From NCBI RefSeq assembly GCF_009730915.1, contig NC_052475.1, forward strand, positions 18,507,430 through 18,571,429: a stretch of 64,000 bases of DNA. Reading direction: 5' to 3'. The position numbers were made by a program, and so were the translations under genes. Source of the stretch: Dioscorea cayenensis subsp. rotundata (lineage: Eukaryota; Streptophyta; Magnoliopsida; Dioscoreales; Dioscoreaceae). Of this stretch, positions 47,605 to 59,952 are shown one piece after another. The notes under the pieces are model-generated. The model searched no databases and was not told the origin of the DNA. It saw only the letters and a list, made by a program, of their open reading frames with translations. Within the stretch, counting starts at the first letter, position 1; each line of letters opens with the position of its first letter.

Positions 47605-50065
47605 AGAGAATAATAAAATTCTTTTAAAGCTCACAATCTCCTTGGATGGATGAAGTTCTTCAAAGATTCCCCAAAATCATCACTGAGACCTCTCCAAGAA
47701 CGGCTTCTTTGAACATTTGAACCTTCGTCTAATCTCTCCCCCTTGTTTTTTTCCTTCTCGGACAAGATATGCAATGGAAACTCGCCCAAATCGCCGCCCA
47801 AAGGATGGCCAAAGAATAGAGAAGAAGATCCCCCAAAAGCCCTAATTTATGGTTTTTATAACTCAGGATTCAGGGGTTCTTATAGCCATAATAGTGCCTG
47901 TAAGGTTCTCGGGTTTGGAGTTACACCAATAACAAGGCCGTAAATAGTGATTTATTATAGTATAATAAGCAGCACACTAGTAACAAGGCCATAAATAGTG
48001 ATTTGCTATAGTACAATAAACAACCCACTGCTACAGTAACCCTTTCGGCCTGAAGCTTATGGGCATAACAAAGCCTATAAGGTTCTTGGGTTGGGCTTAC
48101 GGCCGTAACTATGCCATAAATAGTGATTTGCTACAGTACATAACCATTTCGCTGCTACAGTAAACTCCCTTAATAACACACGTACGCTCATATGTAAGTC
48201 ACTCTAAAATATCTGTTTTTCTTACAAAATTAGCTTAAATCGCCTCAAACTTGTTCCTCTTGATTTGTATGTTTTCATTCTTTCCTAAATACAAAATAGA
48301 AGTTAATTAAGCACCAAATTCAATCAAATATTCAATTATTACATGCAAAGTGCTACAAATATTGGTAATCAAATACAAATTAATTTTCATGGAAAATATT
48401 TTATTTCATTATATTTAAAAAATATTCATTGACTAATTGGCAGATGCCCATGAAATATACAAATTACAAAATAAATTAATTATATGCCTTTTCTCCATTC
48501 TTCTTGATCTGCATTTTATTTTAATTTTGAATTTATAACTTTTCAAAGTCCTTTCACTATAAAATATTTTATGTTATAAGATTAAACAAAAATTGATGAT
48601 ACTTGCCCAAAAAGAAGAGGGCGGGCATAATTGTTTTTATAAAGATAATATGTCATCAAATAATTGAATTGGTGAAATTGTCCTTACTGGATAAATAGGG
48701 ATTAACATTGTTCATAGTCTTTTTGGGATAAGTGAATAAAACAAATATTCTGTAAATGAAAAAAAAATAAAATAAAAGCACAAGTCTTCTTTGCAGCTGT
48801 ATGAAATCATAAGTTTTTTTGGTAATTTTTTTTAAAAAAATATAATAGTTTTACCCAATTTAGATGGAGTACATTTATAATTACAATAGCACCATTAGTT
48901 TTTTTTTTTTAAAAAAAAACCTTTTTGCTGTATTTAGGTAGATATGTCTTAATTTTCTAATCCATGAAAACCACTTTTTGATTAGAAAAAAACATTACTC
49001 ATAAATGTGGCTAGCATACAACTACTTATTATAATAAAATTAAAAATAAAATTCATTTAATGACCAATTACATGAGACGAGAAAAAAAAAAGGAGCTTTT
49101 TTCCTACAAAATATAAAGAAAAGAGCAATTATACCATATTTAAATATATGGGTGATCAGTTGGAATCATAATGAACCTTGGAATTAAGTACGTGTTCTTT
49201 TTCATTATATTGCCTTTTGGAAATAAAGTATGAATTAATTTCAAGAAATCTCTATGACTTATGTAGATATATATATATTTGTAATATAACCTACAAGAAG
49301 TAAGAAACCAAATTACCATGCAAGAAATAATATAATAAATAATCAAGAAATTAACAGAGAGAAATTAAGGATCAATCAAATAACACTATGATTTTATGAA
49401 CTAATTAGTACATTGCCTTGATCATCTCTATATATATGGCAAGGTTCATTCATGCATGTATATACACTGATCTCAATGCATGCTAGAAACCAAGCCTCAC
49501 ACAAGTAAATCTAAAAATGTCCAAGACATGAAACCAATAAAGAATGTATATCAAACACCATGTACATCAAATAATCTTGAACAGTGGTAACCACATCAAA
49601 TACATATATAGAACCCAGTTTTTTGGGTGCATAGAGGCATGGATGTATATATACTCTCTAATCTAAGAAAGAGGCCTCAAAAGATTATTTAAAAAGGAAG
49701 CATGAATAAATCCCAAGAAAAACAATTGAGACACAATATCAAACAGCTAGCTCATATATGCATTAATGATCTTCTTGAACCCATATTACATTTCCTTCAC
49801 TTAATCATCAGTTAACGCACATACCCCAAGTTCTTCCATTATTTATATCTGCATGCATGTACAAAATACATTCTCTATGCAAGAAACCACATACCTAGCT
49901 TTGATTTCCAAACCCTAATAACAAGAACTCAAGAATCAACATATATCAGACAGTTGCTACATATATATGAGTTTCACACCCTAAACACAAGAATTAAAGA
50001 ATCAAACATCAAGCACTAGCACTAGCACTAGCTACATATGATTTCAAATAAAGTCCATACTGGTT

Positions 50066-50467
50066 TCATCTTTCAGCAGCCCTTGGCACCATTTCCACCG
50101 CACTCTGATCATGTCCCTGAGTTGCAGGTGCTAGACCAGGAACATAGGATCCCAACTCCCTAATGACCCATTGCACCAAAGGGTGATCTCTGAATCCCAT
50201 AGGCATAGCAGCAAGAAGCTGCATCTGGTCCAGATTTTGTTGTCCTTGAGGAACACCATTGTTGAATCTGGAAGCAATAAAACGGATGATGTAGAAGATG
50301 ACTAATACAGCGGCACCGAAGAAGCCAATGGCAGCATGTGTCATTCCAATGTTGATGAGGCCGATGCCGAAGGCTATCAAGATGAATGTGATGAGCCCCA
50401 AAATGCCCAAACATGTCGAATACGTGCATTGCCACCTTTCTGGTAAGATCCTCTCATGCACCATCAT
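50066..50467 (-). CDS. Two-TM protein of unknown function, tandem copy 3
   Basis: 133 codons starting MMVHERILPERWQCTYS, colinear with the 41517 gene. Two hydrophobic stretches lie at about residues 19-41 and 46-66 (GILGLITFILIAFGIGLI and AAIGFFGAAVLVIFYI). A QQNLDQMQLL segment, FRDHPLVQWVIREL, a PG-rich loop one or two residues longer than in copy 2, and EMVPRAAER follow. The WQCTY block before the first membrane segment and the RDHPL block after the second are the best-conserved parts and may be functional. Transcription is supported by a TTATAT-type TATA box (50664-50669) at the same spacing and a short (GA)n leader. I do not recognise the family. Confidence 0.75.
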   Translation of the reverse strand: MMVHERILPERWQCTYSTCLGILGLITFILIAFGIGLINIGMTHAAIGFFGAAVLVIFYIIRFIASRFNNGVPQGQQNLDQMQLLAAMPMGFRDHPLVQWVIRELGSYVPGLAPATQGHDQSAVEMVPRAAER

Positions 50468-50540
50468 CTTTAATTTCCCTTCTCTCTAATTACAAACATC
50501 AAGAAATTTAGCAGATGTATATACATCTATTTGAGTATAA

Positions 50541-50566
50541 GAGAGAGAGAGAGAGAGAGAGAGAGA
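50541..50566 (-). repeat. (GA)n tract in the presumed 5' UTR of copy 3
   Basis: About 13 GA units at the position of the much longer tract in copy 2. Confidence 0.8.
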
Positions 50567-50663
50567 TCTTGGTCTCTAACCTTTCTGTGGGGTTGCTAGG
50601 GTTTGAGGAAAGAGAAAGACAGTAGCGATTGTATTGATCTGGTCACTGGGATTATAAGTTCAC

Positions 50664-50669
50664 TTATAT
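50664..50669 (-). promoter_or_regulatory. TATA box of the two-TM gene, copy 3
   Basis: CATATAAGTG on the coding strand, matching CTATATAAGT before copy 2, within an otherwise conserved stretch (GTGACCAGATCAATAC). Confidence 0.5.
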
Positions 50670-51189
50670 GGAGGATGCTTTGTTGCTTGCATACGCTTGT
50701 AAAAATGTGCAATTTTTAAAAACAATTCTTTCTTATATATTTCATAGATTTCTTTATTTACTTATAAATCCTATGATACAATTTTTATTAAAAGTTTTAT
50801 AAAAAATATAAATTATTGTTTACACTCTTCACTTCATTAACCCAAGAAAATTGGGGGAAAAAAATTAAAAAATTCAATGATTTGTTAATATTTTATCAAG
50901 TTTGTAAATTCATTTTTACCTATAAATGTGCAGAAAAATATAAATATTCTATCAAATAGATAAATAAATAAAATTTTTATAAGGGTATATTAATAATGAC
51001 CTATTGTGCATAGTAGAACCGTGCATGCAAATTTCCCCTTTGAACAACAAAGAGGGCAAGTAAAAAAGGTTTTTTTATTAAGTTAGGCACGGGAGGGGTT
51101 TGAGCTTGGGCCACGAAAACCTTGCCAGGCGATCACTAATTTTTTGTTTTGAAATTTTTATTTTTTGAAAAATAACTGTTAACAAGGTC

Positions 51190-54100
51190 CAAATAGAGAT
51201 TAAGCTCGTGACTTATAAACATAGGAAGAACACAGCTGGGGATCCACAAGATATTCAAAAGGCATAATGTGGACCCTGCCAGGAATGGTGGACCTACCTC
51301 TTTTATTTGTTTCCTTAAAACCTAGTTAAGTGCTAACCATGTTTGCTTTATCCTTAATCCCTTCTTCTTCTTCTTCTTCTTGTCACCTTGCTGGGAGTTT
51401 TTCTAGAGAGAGGAATTTCCCGGAGGGATTCCCGGATGCCATCTCGTCATTGTCTCCTTCTTGGCCGAACGTATACACCCCATGATCATCTCCCTCCTCC
51501 ATTCCTTCATCTCTCTTCTTTCTCTCCATTCTCCCACTTGATCTTACTCCCTTAGAAGTTGAAGAAGAGGGTCATCCGTCACCGGAGTTCGGATCTCCAC
51601 CGGTAGTCTTGGCATCCGGAGGCGAGGAGAAGAAGATCAAGTAGCCGTCGGCGTTTCCCCAAAGGCTAGGTAGGCTCTCTCTCTCTCTCTTGGTGATGGT
51701 AGGGTGGTATGCTACAGTCTTGGGAGAAGCTTGTGTTTGTAAAAATCTTGAGCTTGGTGGTAGATTATTTTCTAATAAATATTCATGATTTGAAGCTCTT
51801 AGTGGGCGATCTATGCTCTCATGTGTCTATGGTTGCCTTTGATGATGATGTTTGCATGTAGAGCTTCACCATTTTGATTTGTGTTTGGTTTATCCTTGCA
51901 TGGAGCTATATATTTATATTTGCATACATGAAACCATGGCTAGTGAGTGTGTAGGAAGCTATATATATATGTATGTTTACATTTTCATGCAAGAGACTAA
52001 ACCACTTCTACCTATAGGTTTAGATCACTCTTGTGTCCCTTGAATACCTCAAGTTCATGGCCTCCAAGGATGTATATTTATATATATTTACACACATGAA
52101 ACCACCTCCATATGTATATACATATATGTTTGAAGCCACCCATACATATGCAAGAAACCATGTTCTCATTTGCATGAAACCTTATGTTTATACCCTTGAA
52201 TGTTAGCTTGCATGATCCATGCATTGGTGTATGAGTTTTGCATGCATACACTTGCCCTTATATACATATATATAGATTATGTTTACTTACTATGTGTGCA
52301 TGATAATAATACTTAAATGGCATGCATACTGGTTGTGATGAATTGAAATAGTTATGTATTGGCATAGTGAACCACTATGTTGGTAGGGCATGAGTTGTGT
52401 TCATTTAATTATAGCATTTGATGTTTATTTTCTTTTTTTCTTTTTCTTTGTTTTGTTGCTTCCTTTGAATCCTTGAGTTCTAATTTGTGTTTAGAAAGAC
52501 CATGCTTTCTAGTAGAGTGTTGGTATTTTAGACTAGTTTATCTTTAGCCTTAGTGCTTGAACACTTCCAAGTATTCATGTCTATTTGGTTGGTTTTCCCT
52601 TGGATTATAGGACCACCTTGAGCATCATCTTGGATTTCTTTTGAATTTAGGAGATCACCAAGTAAGTAATCCCTTGAACTCTTGTATTTAAATTTTGTTG
52701 TTTTGGTTTATTTTCATGTAAAATTTCTGAAAATTTATTTGCAATTATTCTTTGAAAATTATTGTGGGAATATCATCTTATTTATGACTTATGTTTTTAG
52801 ATGAAGAGAAGTTTCTATACATAGTTGGAACCATGGTATTATTACTTTGTCAAAACTTATATAGGTTATTTCCCTTGATTACCTTTAATTATTTGACAAA
52901 GTGTTTATCCTTTTTGTAATCCTATTTATTTCCAATAACAAAAAACTTAAGATTAATTAGTGCCTGAATCTTTGGTCCACCTGCCATCAACTTAGATTAT
53001 CTATTTATTATTTGGTTATATATTTATTCCTTAAATATCCACTTGCCTTTATGTCCTTGCCCATCTCCTTTCTAAAATTGTTACCATCCTTGTTTTGACA
53101 TTGTTTCCTTTGAATTTATTTGTTTAGCTATCTTGGAAATAGGTGGGTCATTTTTCTTCAATTGATGAGACACATTAGACTTTGTATTTTTTTTTTTTTT
53201 CAAATTTTAGTATTTTATTGTATTAATAATTATGCATTTCACCCTTGAGATTGGTTGAATAATTATTTGTTGGTTATTTATACTTGTGGTATTTTATTTT
53301 ATTGGTAAATCATTTATTTTCTTGAATTTGGGGAAATATTTGTGAAATGTTGTTATTATTTCTTCAAAGTGGAATCAGGCTTAGGCTTGGAAAAGTGAGT
53401 ATATTATTTTACATTATTTATTTATCTATTTATTTATTTACTTTATTTTATTAGTTGAATTTTTGAAAAATACTTGTGAATATTCTGTATTCTTGGCTTG
53501 GAAATGTGTCTGAATATTTTGGTCTCCAAATGAGCGATATGCAACCTTGTCAGTAGGGGGTTAAACCATGACCTTGTCGACAAGTAATTTTGGGAAAATG
53601 AGACTGCAGTTTCGCACCGTGTCCGTTCGGTGAAATAATCAATGGCCACCTGGTATTCAGTCTCGGGTCATCGAGGGTAAATAAATGATTTCTGTTATTT
53701 TGGCTCGGGTCTGTCACCGAGGGTAAACAATTGACCTTTGGCACTTACAGTGAATTTTGGAGACATACTCTAGATTTTGTTATTTATTGTTTTAGCTTTT
53801 GATTTTGTTTACATTATTTTTGTGTTATTGATTTTTGTGCAAATTTCAGACCTGAACTTTGCTTTCAGTTTGTTTTGGATTACTTACTAGGTTAGTGAGC
53901 TCATGGATTTATTTTTAAATCCTTTTCAGATCAGGAGCAGTAGACCCAGGGATCTTAGAAGGCTTCCAGTAGATGTCTTCTTTGGAGTTATGTCTTATGT
54001 CTTTGTATCAGTTGTATTGTTGTTAAGAACCTCCTTGTAGGTCCTGCTATATTTCTTTTGCTTTATATTCGAGCTTGGTTTTAAACCTTAAGTTGTACTC

Positions 54101-55661
54101 TTATTTGGTATTTCTGTCAGTTTATTTTCTACTCCTAGTCCGTGTTTAAGTTGTGAGGCTCTTGCAGGTTCACTGGGCCCGCCCTGTGGGTCTGCGGCCG
54201 TTTGTCAGCGCACCAGGTTCGGGGCGTGACACATAAGTCAAAGTAATTAGGTTTGTGACTTGATCATGTGAGAGGTCATGACTTGATGATATGCAAGTCC
54301 AGGCTGTAAAGAATGGGAGAGTCAAGAATTAAAAATATCAAAAGAATGATAAGTGTAATCCAAAAGTCTCAAAACTAGAAGAAGTAAAAAATCTAAGGAG
54401 TTCCCAAATCAAAGACCTAAGGACTTCACAAGCATGAATTAAGGAGTCTTCAAATATCAAAACTAAGGAAATCAAGTTGTGATCCATAAACATAAGAAAG
54501 ATCTCAACTTGAAGTCCAAGCGGTATTTCAAGATGCAAACTAAAAAAAAAAACCTCAAGGACAAACAAGAGATCAATAAAATCAAACGATATGTGTTTAA
54601 GAGCAATTTTCAGTGAGAGTGTTGGGAGTAACTCGAGTGTCACATCCTCTCTCATGAAGCCGAATGAGTTCCAATCTTGAGAAGATAGGAAAATAGGATT
54701 AGAGAAGATAGAATTCCTAGTCTTAGTATTCTTAATCAAGTTTGTGTTTCATGTATTCATGCTTGTATCTTATCATGAGATAAATAAAAGTGATTTTATT
54801 TTGCCAATTAGTTTTCATTTACACTTGTTCTTAATCAGAGGCTTCCTTGAAAGAGTTTGGGGTAATTAACATCAAGGGCTTGGCTCTGATGGAAGCCATG
54901 AACCCACAATTAATTACTTGAAAAACCTAAAATAATTAAAAATTTTGATTTATCAACCTCCCGAAAAAAGATTAGATTATCTCTAGAATCTTGACCAAAT
55001 AAAGTAAGATTACACCTGGTTTGGTTACTTAGGATGGGAATATTACATTCCAAGAATCTGATAACTTGGGCAACCTAACGTGATTACCAACTCAATAAAT
55101 GATAATGTAACATTCCGAGACAAACATAAACTTTTTCAATTATACCTTTTAAATCCAATAAATCATGGAGACATCAAATTTAAAAAAAAAATAAGAAAAA
55201 TTGTTGTTTTTTCTTTCCTCATATATCTTTAAATAGAAAATATATTTATCGAAATATTTAGTTGGAGATAAGAAAAACATTTGAGACTTAAATTTTTTTT
55301 CAAATATTAAGTTGGAGAAAAAAATTATATATATTTTTTAAATAATTAACTTAGAATTAATTAATATTAATAAAAAATTATATATTTTAAAATTAATTTT
55401 TTTAATAATGACACATATTTATTATTAAACAATTTTTATATTTGTATCATAATCTTATGAATTTTGGACCTATTAATTAAGAGCATTTTAGTAAAATGAC
55501 AATTGATAATATACAATTCTTGACTAATCAAAGAATCACATTTTTGGAAATTCTATTATTGTGTTGTCAATAAAACACAAATTATACATATTTTTATCAA
55601 TGACTTGGGAATCACATTCTAAGTAATCTTATTTTGAATTGTAATATATAAGGTTTTGAAT
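51190..55661 (+). repeat. Repeated segment D, copy 2 (split by a solo LTR)
   Basis: Colinear with copy 1 from AAGCTCGTGACTTATAAACA to TGACTTGGGAATCACATTC, but without solo LTR B and without the hAT-type element. It carries its own insertion at 51268-54231 and is cut at the right by the Athila element. Confidence 0.7.
51268..54231. mobile_element. ~3-kb solo LTR with CATAA target duplication
   Basis: Starts TGTGGACCCTGCCAGG and ends GGTTCGGGGCGTGACA, a TG…CA structure with a short inverted TGTSACG-like end. CATAA flanks both sides (51263-51267, 54232-54236), and copy 1 of the segment has a single uninterrupted GGCATAAGTC at 30355-30364. No gag or pol is present and no pair of repeats is visible inside, so it reads as one LTR of 2964 bp. 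CGGGGCGTGACA-type ends and large size suggest a Ty3/gypsy chromovirus (Tekay/Del type); that lineage call is inference. A (TTC)n tract is at about 51361-51382. Confidence 0.8.
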
Positions 55662-57404
55662 TGTACAATGTTCATGTATTTCATATCAATTTGTACGCTC
55701 AATTAGCATGTATTAGAACCATATTGTAGAATTTGATGCTAAATATGATGTGTTGTGCATTAGCAGGCTTAGGGTAGCGCTTAAAGAGGAGAGAGAAAGA
55801 GAGCCAAAAGAAGCATTTTATACCTTAAACGATGAAGTTGGAGCTTTATCGGCATCATTAGAACAAGGACAAGGCAAACTGGGTGGCTTACGGGCAGCTT
55901 ATAGTCGTCCTTACGGCAGTAAGATAATTGTAGAAAAGCTTGTGGGCATGCAGGTAAAGGGGATTCAAAGCTAATTCAGAGGACCTTATGGGCAAGGTTT
56001 ACCCCTATAAGGATGCCTGTAAGGACCATCTAGAAGATCTTATGATCACAGCATACGCCCATAAGGGTGCCGGTCGCAAGGAGCAGAATAGTGAAACTTA
56101 CTGTCCAGCGCTTACGGCCGTAAGTTGGACTGCAACACAAACAGAATACCTCACAGATGAGGCTTACAACCATAAGCTATCCTGTAAGGCTCGTGAACAT
56201 CTTCTCTAACTCCCTTATGGCCTAACCATTACACCCGTAAGCAGCCCGTATACAGTCGGGTATAAATAGAACTTATGAGGATTTTTAAGGCATATTCTAT
56301 TTCTATTGTTCTATTCTTTGGGGGCAATTCTTGGAAATGAGGTTGAGTAAGAAAAGAGACGAATCTCTAGAACTTAACTAGCGATTTGGAGAGGGATTCA
56401 GATCTACATTCAAGAAGATTGAAGATCTTAGCCGTCAAGCTCATCTTGGCGGCGTGCGTGGAAGCTTCTCCAGCAATTCTTCATACTCGGGATTGAAAAG
56501 ACGGTTTTCATGGCTTTCATGTTTTCCTTCATTATTTGTATCTTGAATGCTTTCCCTCCATTAATGGAGGCCTGATTTGTAATGTTTGGTATAGTTGAAC
56601 TCTAGGGTTTATTTTCTTGACTTTGTTTGTTGGATCTTTGATTCTTAATTGATTTCTTATTTTCAATCATATCTATTTGAGTCTAATTGTGTGATTGAAT
56701 GCTTGATTGCTAACGAGACGAAAGCCCTAGCAATCATACTTGGTATTGCTATATGCCATTAACAAATTCCCACATAGCATTGACTTACCGCAATTCGAGA
56801 GGATAGTGGGTACACCTCTGGTTAGGGTATCTAGGAGACCTTTTCTTACACAATCCTTCATAGTGGATTGATGATAATTCCCATGATCTTTACAATCATG
56901 TAGAGCATATTTTAGATGAAATCACATTTCTGCTCTGTATTTTGATTAGGGGTAATTTCTCTCTTAGGGGAGAGATTATTTATTTAAGAGATTATTATTA
57001 TTAGTCCACAACAAGGTTTCATAGAGTGTTAATGCGATCATGTGGATGTCTGTATCAGCTTTGCGCCTATTCAGTTACACTTCGCTTGAGAAATCAGGGT
57101 TTTGAATATTTCTGGAAACTTTCTATTCAAATAAGATTGCATGTTTAGATAACCATTGTCCTGTGCCTTATAACCCTAGAGGAATGCTATGCCCGGATAT
57201 AGCTTTCTTTCTTAATTTCTCTCCTATTACCTCCCGTATTTTTTTTATGTTCATCTACTTTTATTCATAAACATATCATTCGATTGTTAGTCTATTTTTG
57301 GGTTTAGAGTTATTACTAGTAGTCATCTCCTTTTCTGTGAACCGTCAACTCAGTTTACACACACTATTATTACATGATTGGTACATATACTTATGTCGCT
57401 ATCA
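55662..57404 (+). repeat. 5' LTR of the Athila-type element
   Basis: About 1743 bp, starting TGTACAATGTTCATG and ending GTCGCTATCA, homologous along its length to 61327-63019. Its first part (55880-56240) has many CTTACGG/CCGTAAG palindromes; a TATA-like TATAAATAG is near 56262. Confidence 0.8.
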
Positions 57405-57410
57405 AGTTTT

Positions 57411-57428
57411 TGATGCCGTTGCCGGGGA
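57411..57428 (+). other. Primer-binding site (tRNA-Asp type)
   Basis: TGATGCCGTTGCCGGGGA differs at two bases from the TGGCGCCGTTGCCGGGGA site complementary to the 3' end of plant tRNA-Asp, used by Athila and Tat elements. It lies six bases after the LTR end. Confidence 0.8.
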
Positions 57429-57552
57429 AGGATAATGATATTAGGAACACTTGATTGTCCATCACTTTTATCCATTTCTTTTTCTTTTCTTCTTTGTTAT
57501 TCTTTTATATTTCTTGGGTGTTTTTTGATTCTTTCTCTTTTGTTTGATTTCA

Positions 57553-58560
57553 GTGTATGCCACAGAAGGGCAAAGCACTAAGATTGGCAAAAGGCAAGAG
57601 CAGTGTAGAAAGAGTAATTAGAACCAGATTGAAATAGCTCTATTAAACAAAACAGGATCTTTGACAGTGAGTGTTGAGGAAGAGCAGTTAGATACCATGG
57701 CAGATCAAGGGAACCGGTATAGGACCCTTTCAAATTAAGCTCACCCCACTCTTGATGGTTCTCAGTCAAGTATATTGCGGCTACTAGTTACAACAAACAA
57801 CTTTGAGCTTAAACCTATGTTTGCACAGATGGTTTAGAATTTAGAAATACAGTTCCATGGATTACTAAACGAGGATCCTAACAATCATATTGGGGGATTC
57901 CTCGAAGTATGTGATATGCTTAAGATCAACAATGCTCTCGACGTCGCCATTAGACTTCACTTATTCCCATTTTTACTGAAAGGAATAGATATACAGTGGC
58001 TTCAAGACCTTCCTAGAGCATCTATTATGACTTGGGAGCATCTTGTCAGAACGTTCTTAGCCAGTTATTTCCCTCCAGCAAGAACGACCAAGTTGTGTTA
58101 AGAGATTAAAACTTATACACAGTTGGACACTGAATCATTATTTGAGGCGTGGGAGATATTTAAAGACTTGCTAAGGAAATACCCACATCATAACCTCCCC
58201 GAATGGATGGAAGTTCAAATTTTAAATCAAGACCTCAATCAGAGTACCCGACAGCTTATTGATTCGGCAGTGGAAGGATCACTTGGCAGTAAGACCCCGG
58301 AGGTATCCAAGCAGTTGATTGAGGAAATAGCCATGAACAATTATTAATGGAATTTGAGAGGCAAATCAGTAGTAAAGCCGACTGGGATGATCGAAGTTAG
58401 TGAAGTCATAGCACTAGCAACCAAGGTGGAAGCTTTGAGCCGAAAGATTTATAATTTGTCTACTCAAAGTTCGCTACAGTCATGGCGTGTTACATATGTG
58501 GGGGAGGACATGCCTCGATAGATTGCTTCATTGTCGGAGTTGTGCATGGACCCACCGAAC
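57553..58560 (+). pseudogene. Athila gag remnant with zinc knuckle
   Basis: Frames broken by stops encode NNFELKPMFAQMV, the block HIGGFLEVCDMLKI, TWEHLVRTFLASYFPP, LFEAWEIFKDLLRKYPHH and STRQLIDSAVEGSL, which match Athila Gag in order. A zinc knuckle CYICGGGHASIDC lies at 58488-58526, with spacing C-x2-C-x3-H-x4-C. Stops at about 57736, 57835, 58099 and 58345 make it non-functional. Gag would form the particle shell and bind element RNA. Confidence 0.8.
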
Positions 58561-58569
58561 AAGTAGATT

Positions 58570-59952
58570 TTGTTGGTAATGCCTTCCGACAACAAGGAAA
58601 CCCTTACGATGGCACATATCACCCAGGATGGTAGAATCACCCCAATTTCTCTTGGGGAAATCAAGGATAGCAGTGGATGCCCCGCTAGGATTCCCTCCTC
58701 ACCAACAGAATCACAAGAGACCCGCATTGGAGAAAGTGCTCACTCAGTTTATTCAAAGTACGGATATCAAGTTTTAATAGTTAAACAACCAGTTTCAAAG
58801 TATAGAAGCATCGATGAGAAACCAGCAGGCTTCTCTTCAGAATTTGGAGAAGCAGGTGGGGCAGATTACCAAATTGTTGTCCGAATTAAACGACCTCAAG
58901 GAATCTTACCGAGTAACATTGAAGCAAATCCCCGTGAGCATCTCAAGGCAATTACTCTTTTGAGTGGTAAAGAAGTTAGGACTGGTAGTGAAAAGGTGAT
59001 GGAGAAGGAAAAGGAGAAAAAAAAAATTGAGGTTATTGCAAGTCCAGCAAGGGGAAGAAAGCCTACTCCGAATGTTGAGGAGAGACACCACCATCGGTGA
59101 AAGAGTACATTCCCCACCTCCTTACCCATCTAGATTGAAGAATGATCGCACAGATGAACAATTCAAAAGATTTATAGACTTGTTGGAGTACCATTTGTTG
59201 AAGCCTTATCTCAAATGCCAAAGTACACGGAAGTTTGAAGAGGTATCGATAGTCACAATGAGTGAAGGGAATTCGGCGTTGCTTCAGAATAAGCTACCGA
59301 GGAAACATAAAGATCCAAGGAGTTTTACTATCCCTTGTAACATTGGTGAATTGGTTAATGAAAAAGCCCTAGTGGATCTAGGTGCTAGTATTAATGTGAT
59401 GTCTTACACCATGTTTAAAAGGCTTGGACTTTGTGATCTTAAACCAACTAAGATGAGGATGTTGAAGCACCCCTCATTCTTGGTAGGTCATTCCTAGCCA
59501 CCTTCCAAGCTCTTATTGATGTTAGCAATGGTAGAATGACACTTCGGGTTGGGGATAAGGAAGACATGTTTGCTTTATCCGATGCAATGAAACATCCTTC
59601 TGCTTTTGATGATACTTGTTATTTTCTTAATAAGATTGATTCGATTGTTGATAAATGCGTGCAGGAAATCTTGCACAAGGAGCCTTGTGTGGAGTCATTA
59701 GATGACCCTTACATTGAAGAGACCATCCCTTTGCTTACAACAACTGTGACCGAGCAAAACACGAGCAAGAAGCTTTGGTGCGAAGTTACTTCCCCAAAGA
59801 AAGGCAAGATAAAACCTTTAGTCAAGGAGGTAACCCCCGAGTCAGTCAACTACATTGTTATGTTCCCTATTTTCTCCTACCTACCACTTGGCCATTATTT
59901 TAGAGACATTGATTTTAGTCAGGGGAAATGTTTTTACTTTGAGCCTCCATGA
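58570..59952 (+). pseudogene. Athila gag end and protease remnant
   Basis: After a Lys/Glu-rich linker (about 58980-59030) the frame at 59027-59497 shows IPCNIGELVNEKALVDLGAS then INVM, the Athila protease with the DLGAS active-site Asp (near 59374). A short deletion and frame change near 59470-59500 joins LGRPFLA-like text in another frame (ATFQALIDV, near 59500). The following frame (59536-59952) matches the usual GRMTLRVGD continuation and ends FEPP. Reverse transcriptase should follow but does not. Confidence 0.75.

Larger units (their letters stand above)
43754..48420 (-). mobile_element. Athila-type LTR on the minus strand, split by another LTR
   Basis: On the minus strand the sequence ends CGTCCCTATCA at 43754, matching the 3' end of LTRs at 57404 and 47604. 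Its 3' part (43754-44357) and 5' part (47605 to about 48420) are separated by a forward LTR of the same family. The joined order fits the family: ACTTTGCATGTAAT, GAACAAGTTTGAGGC, AATCTTTGAAGAACTTC, then GAACTAATTTTCAT. I see no internal domains, so it is probably a solo LTR. Its right edge is approximate. Confidence 0.65.
48840..51090 (-). repeat. Tandem gene unit, copy 3
   Basis: Contains the gene 50066-50467, its (GA)n leader and TATA box, and the same 3' flank blocks (CATTCTCTATGCAAGAAACC, AAGCACTAGCAC) as copy 2. It is separated from copy 2 by the nested Athila LTRs. Confidence 0.75.

Noticed and set aside
47380..47613. Hydrophobic 77-codon frame, also seen at 62825-63160
   Set aside because: It lies in the R-U5 part of Athila-type LTRs and recurs only because the LTRs are homologous; stops differ among copies.
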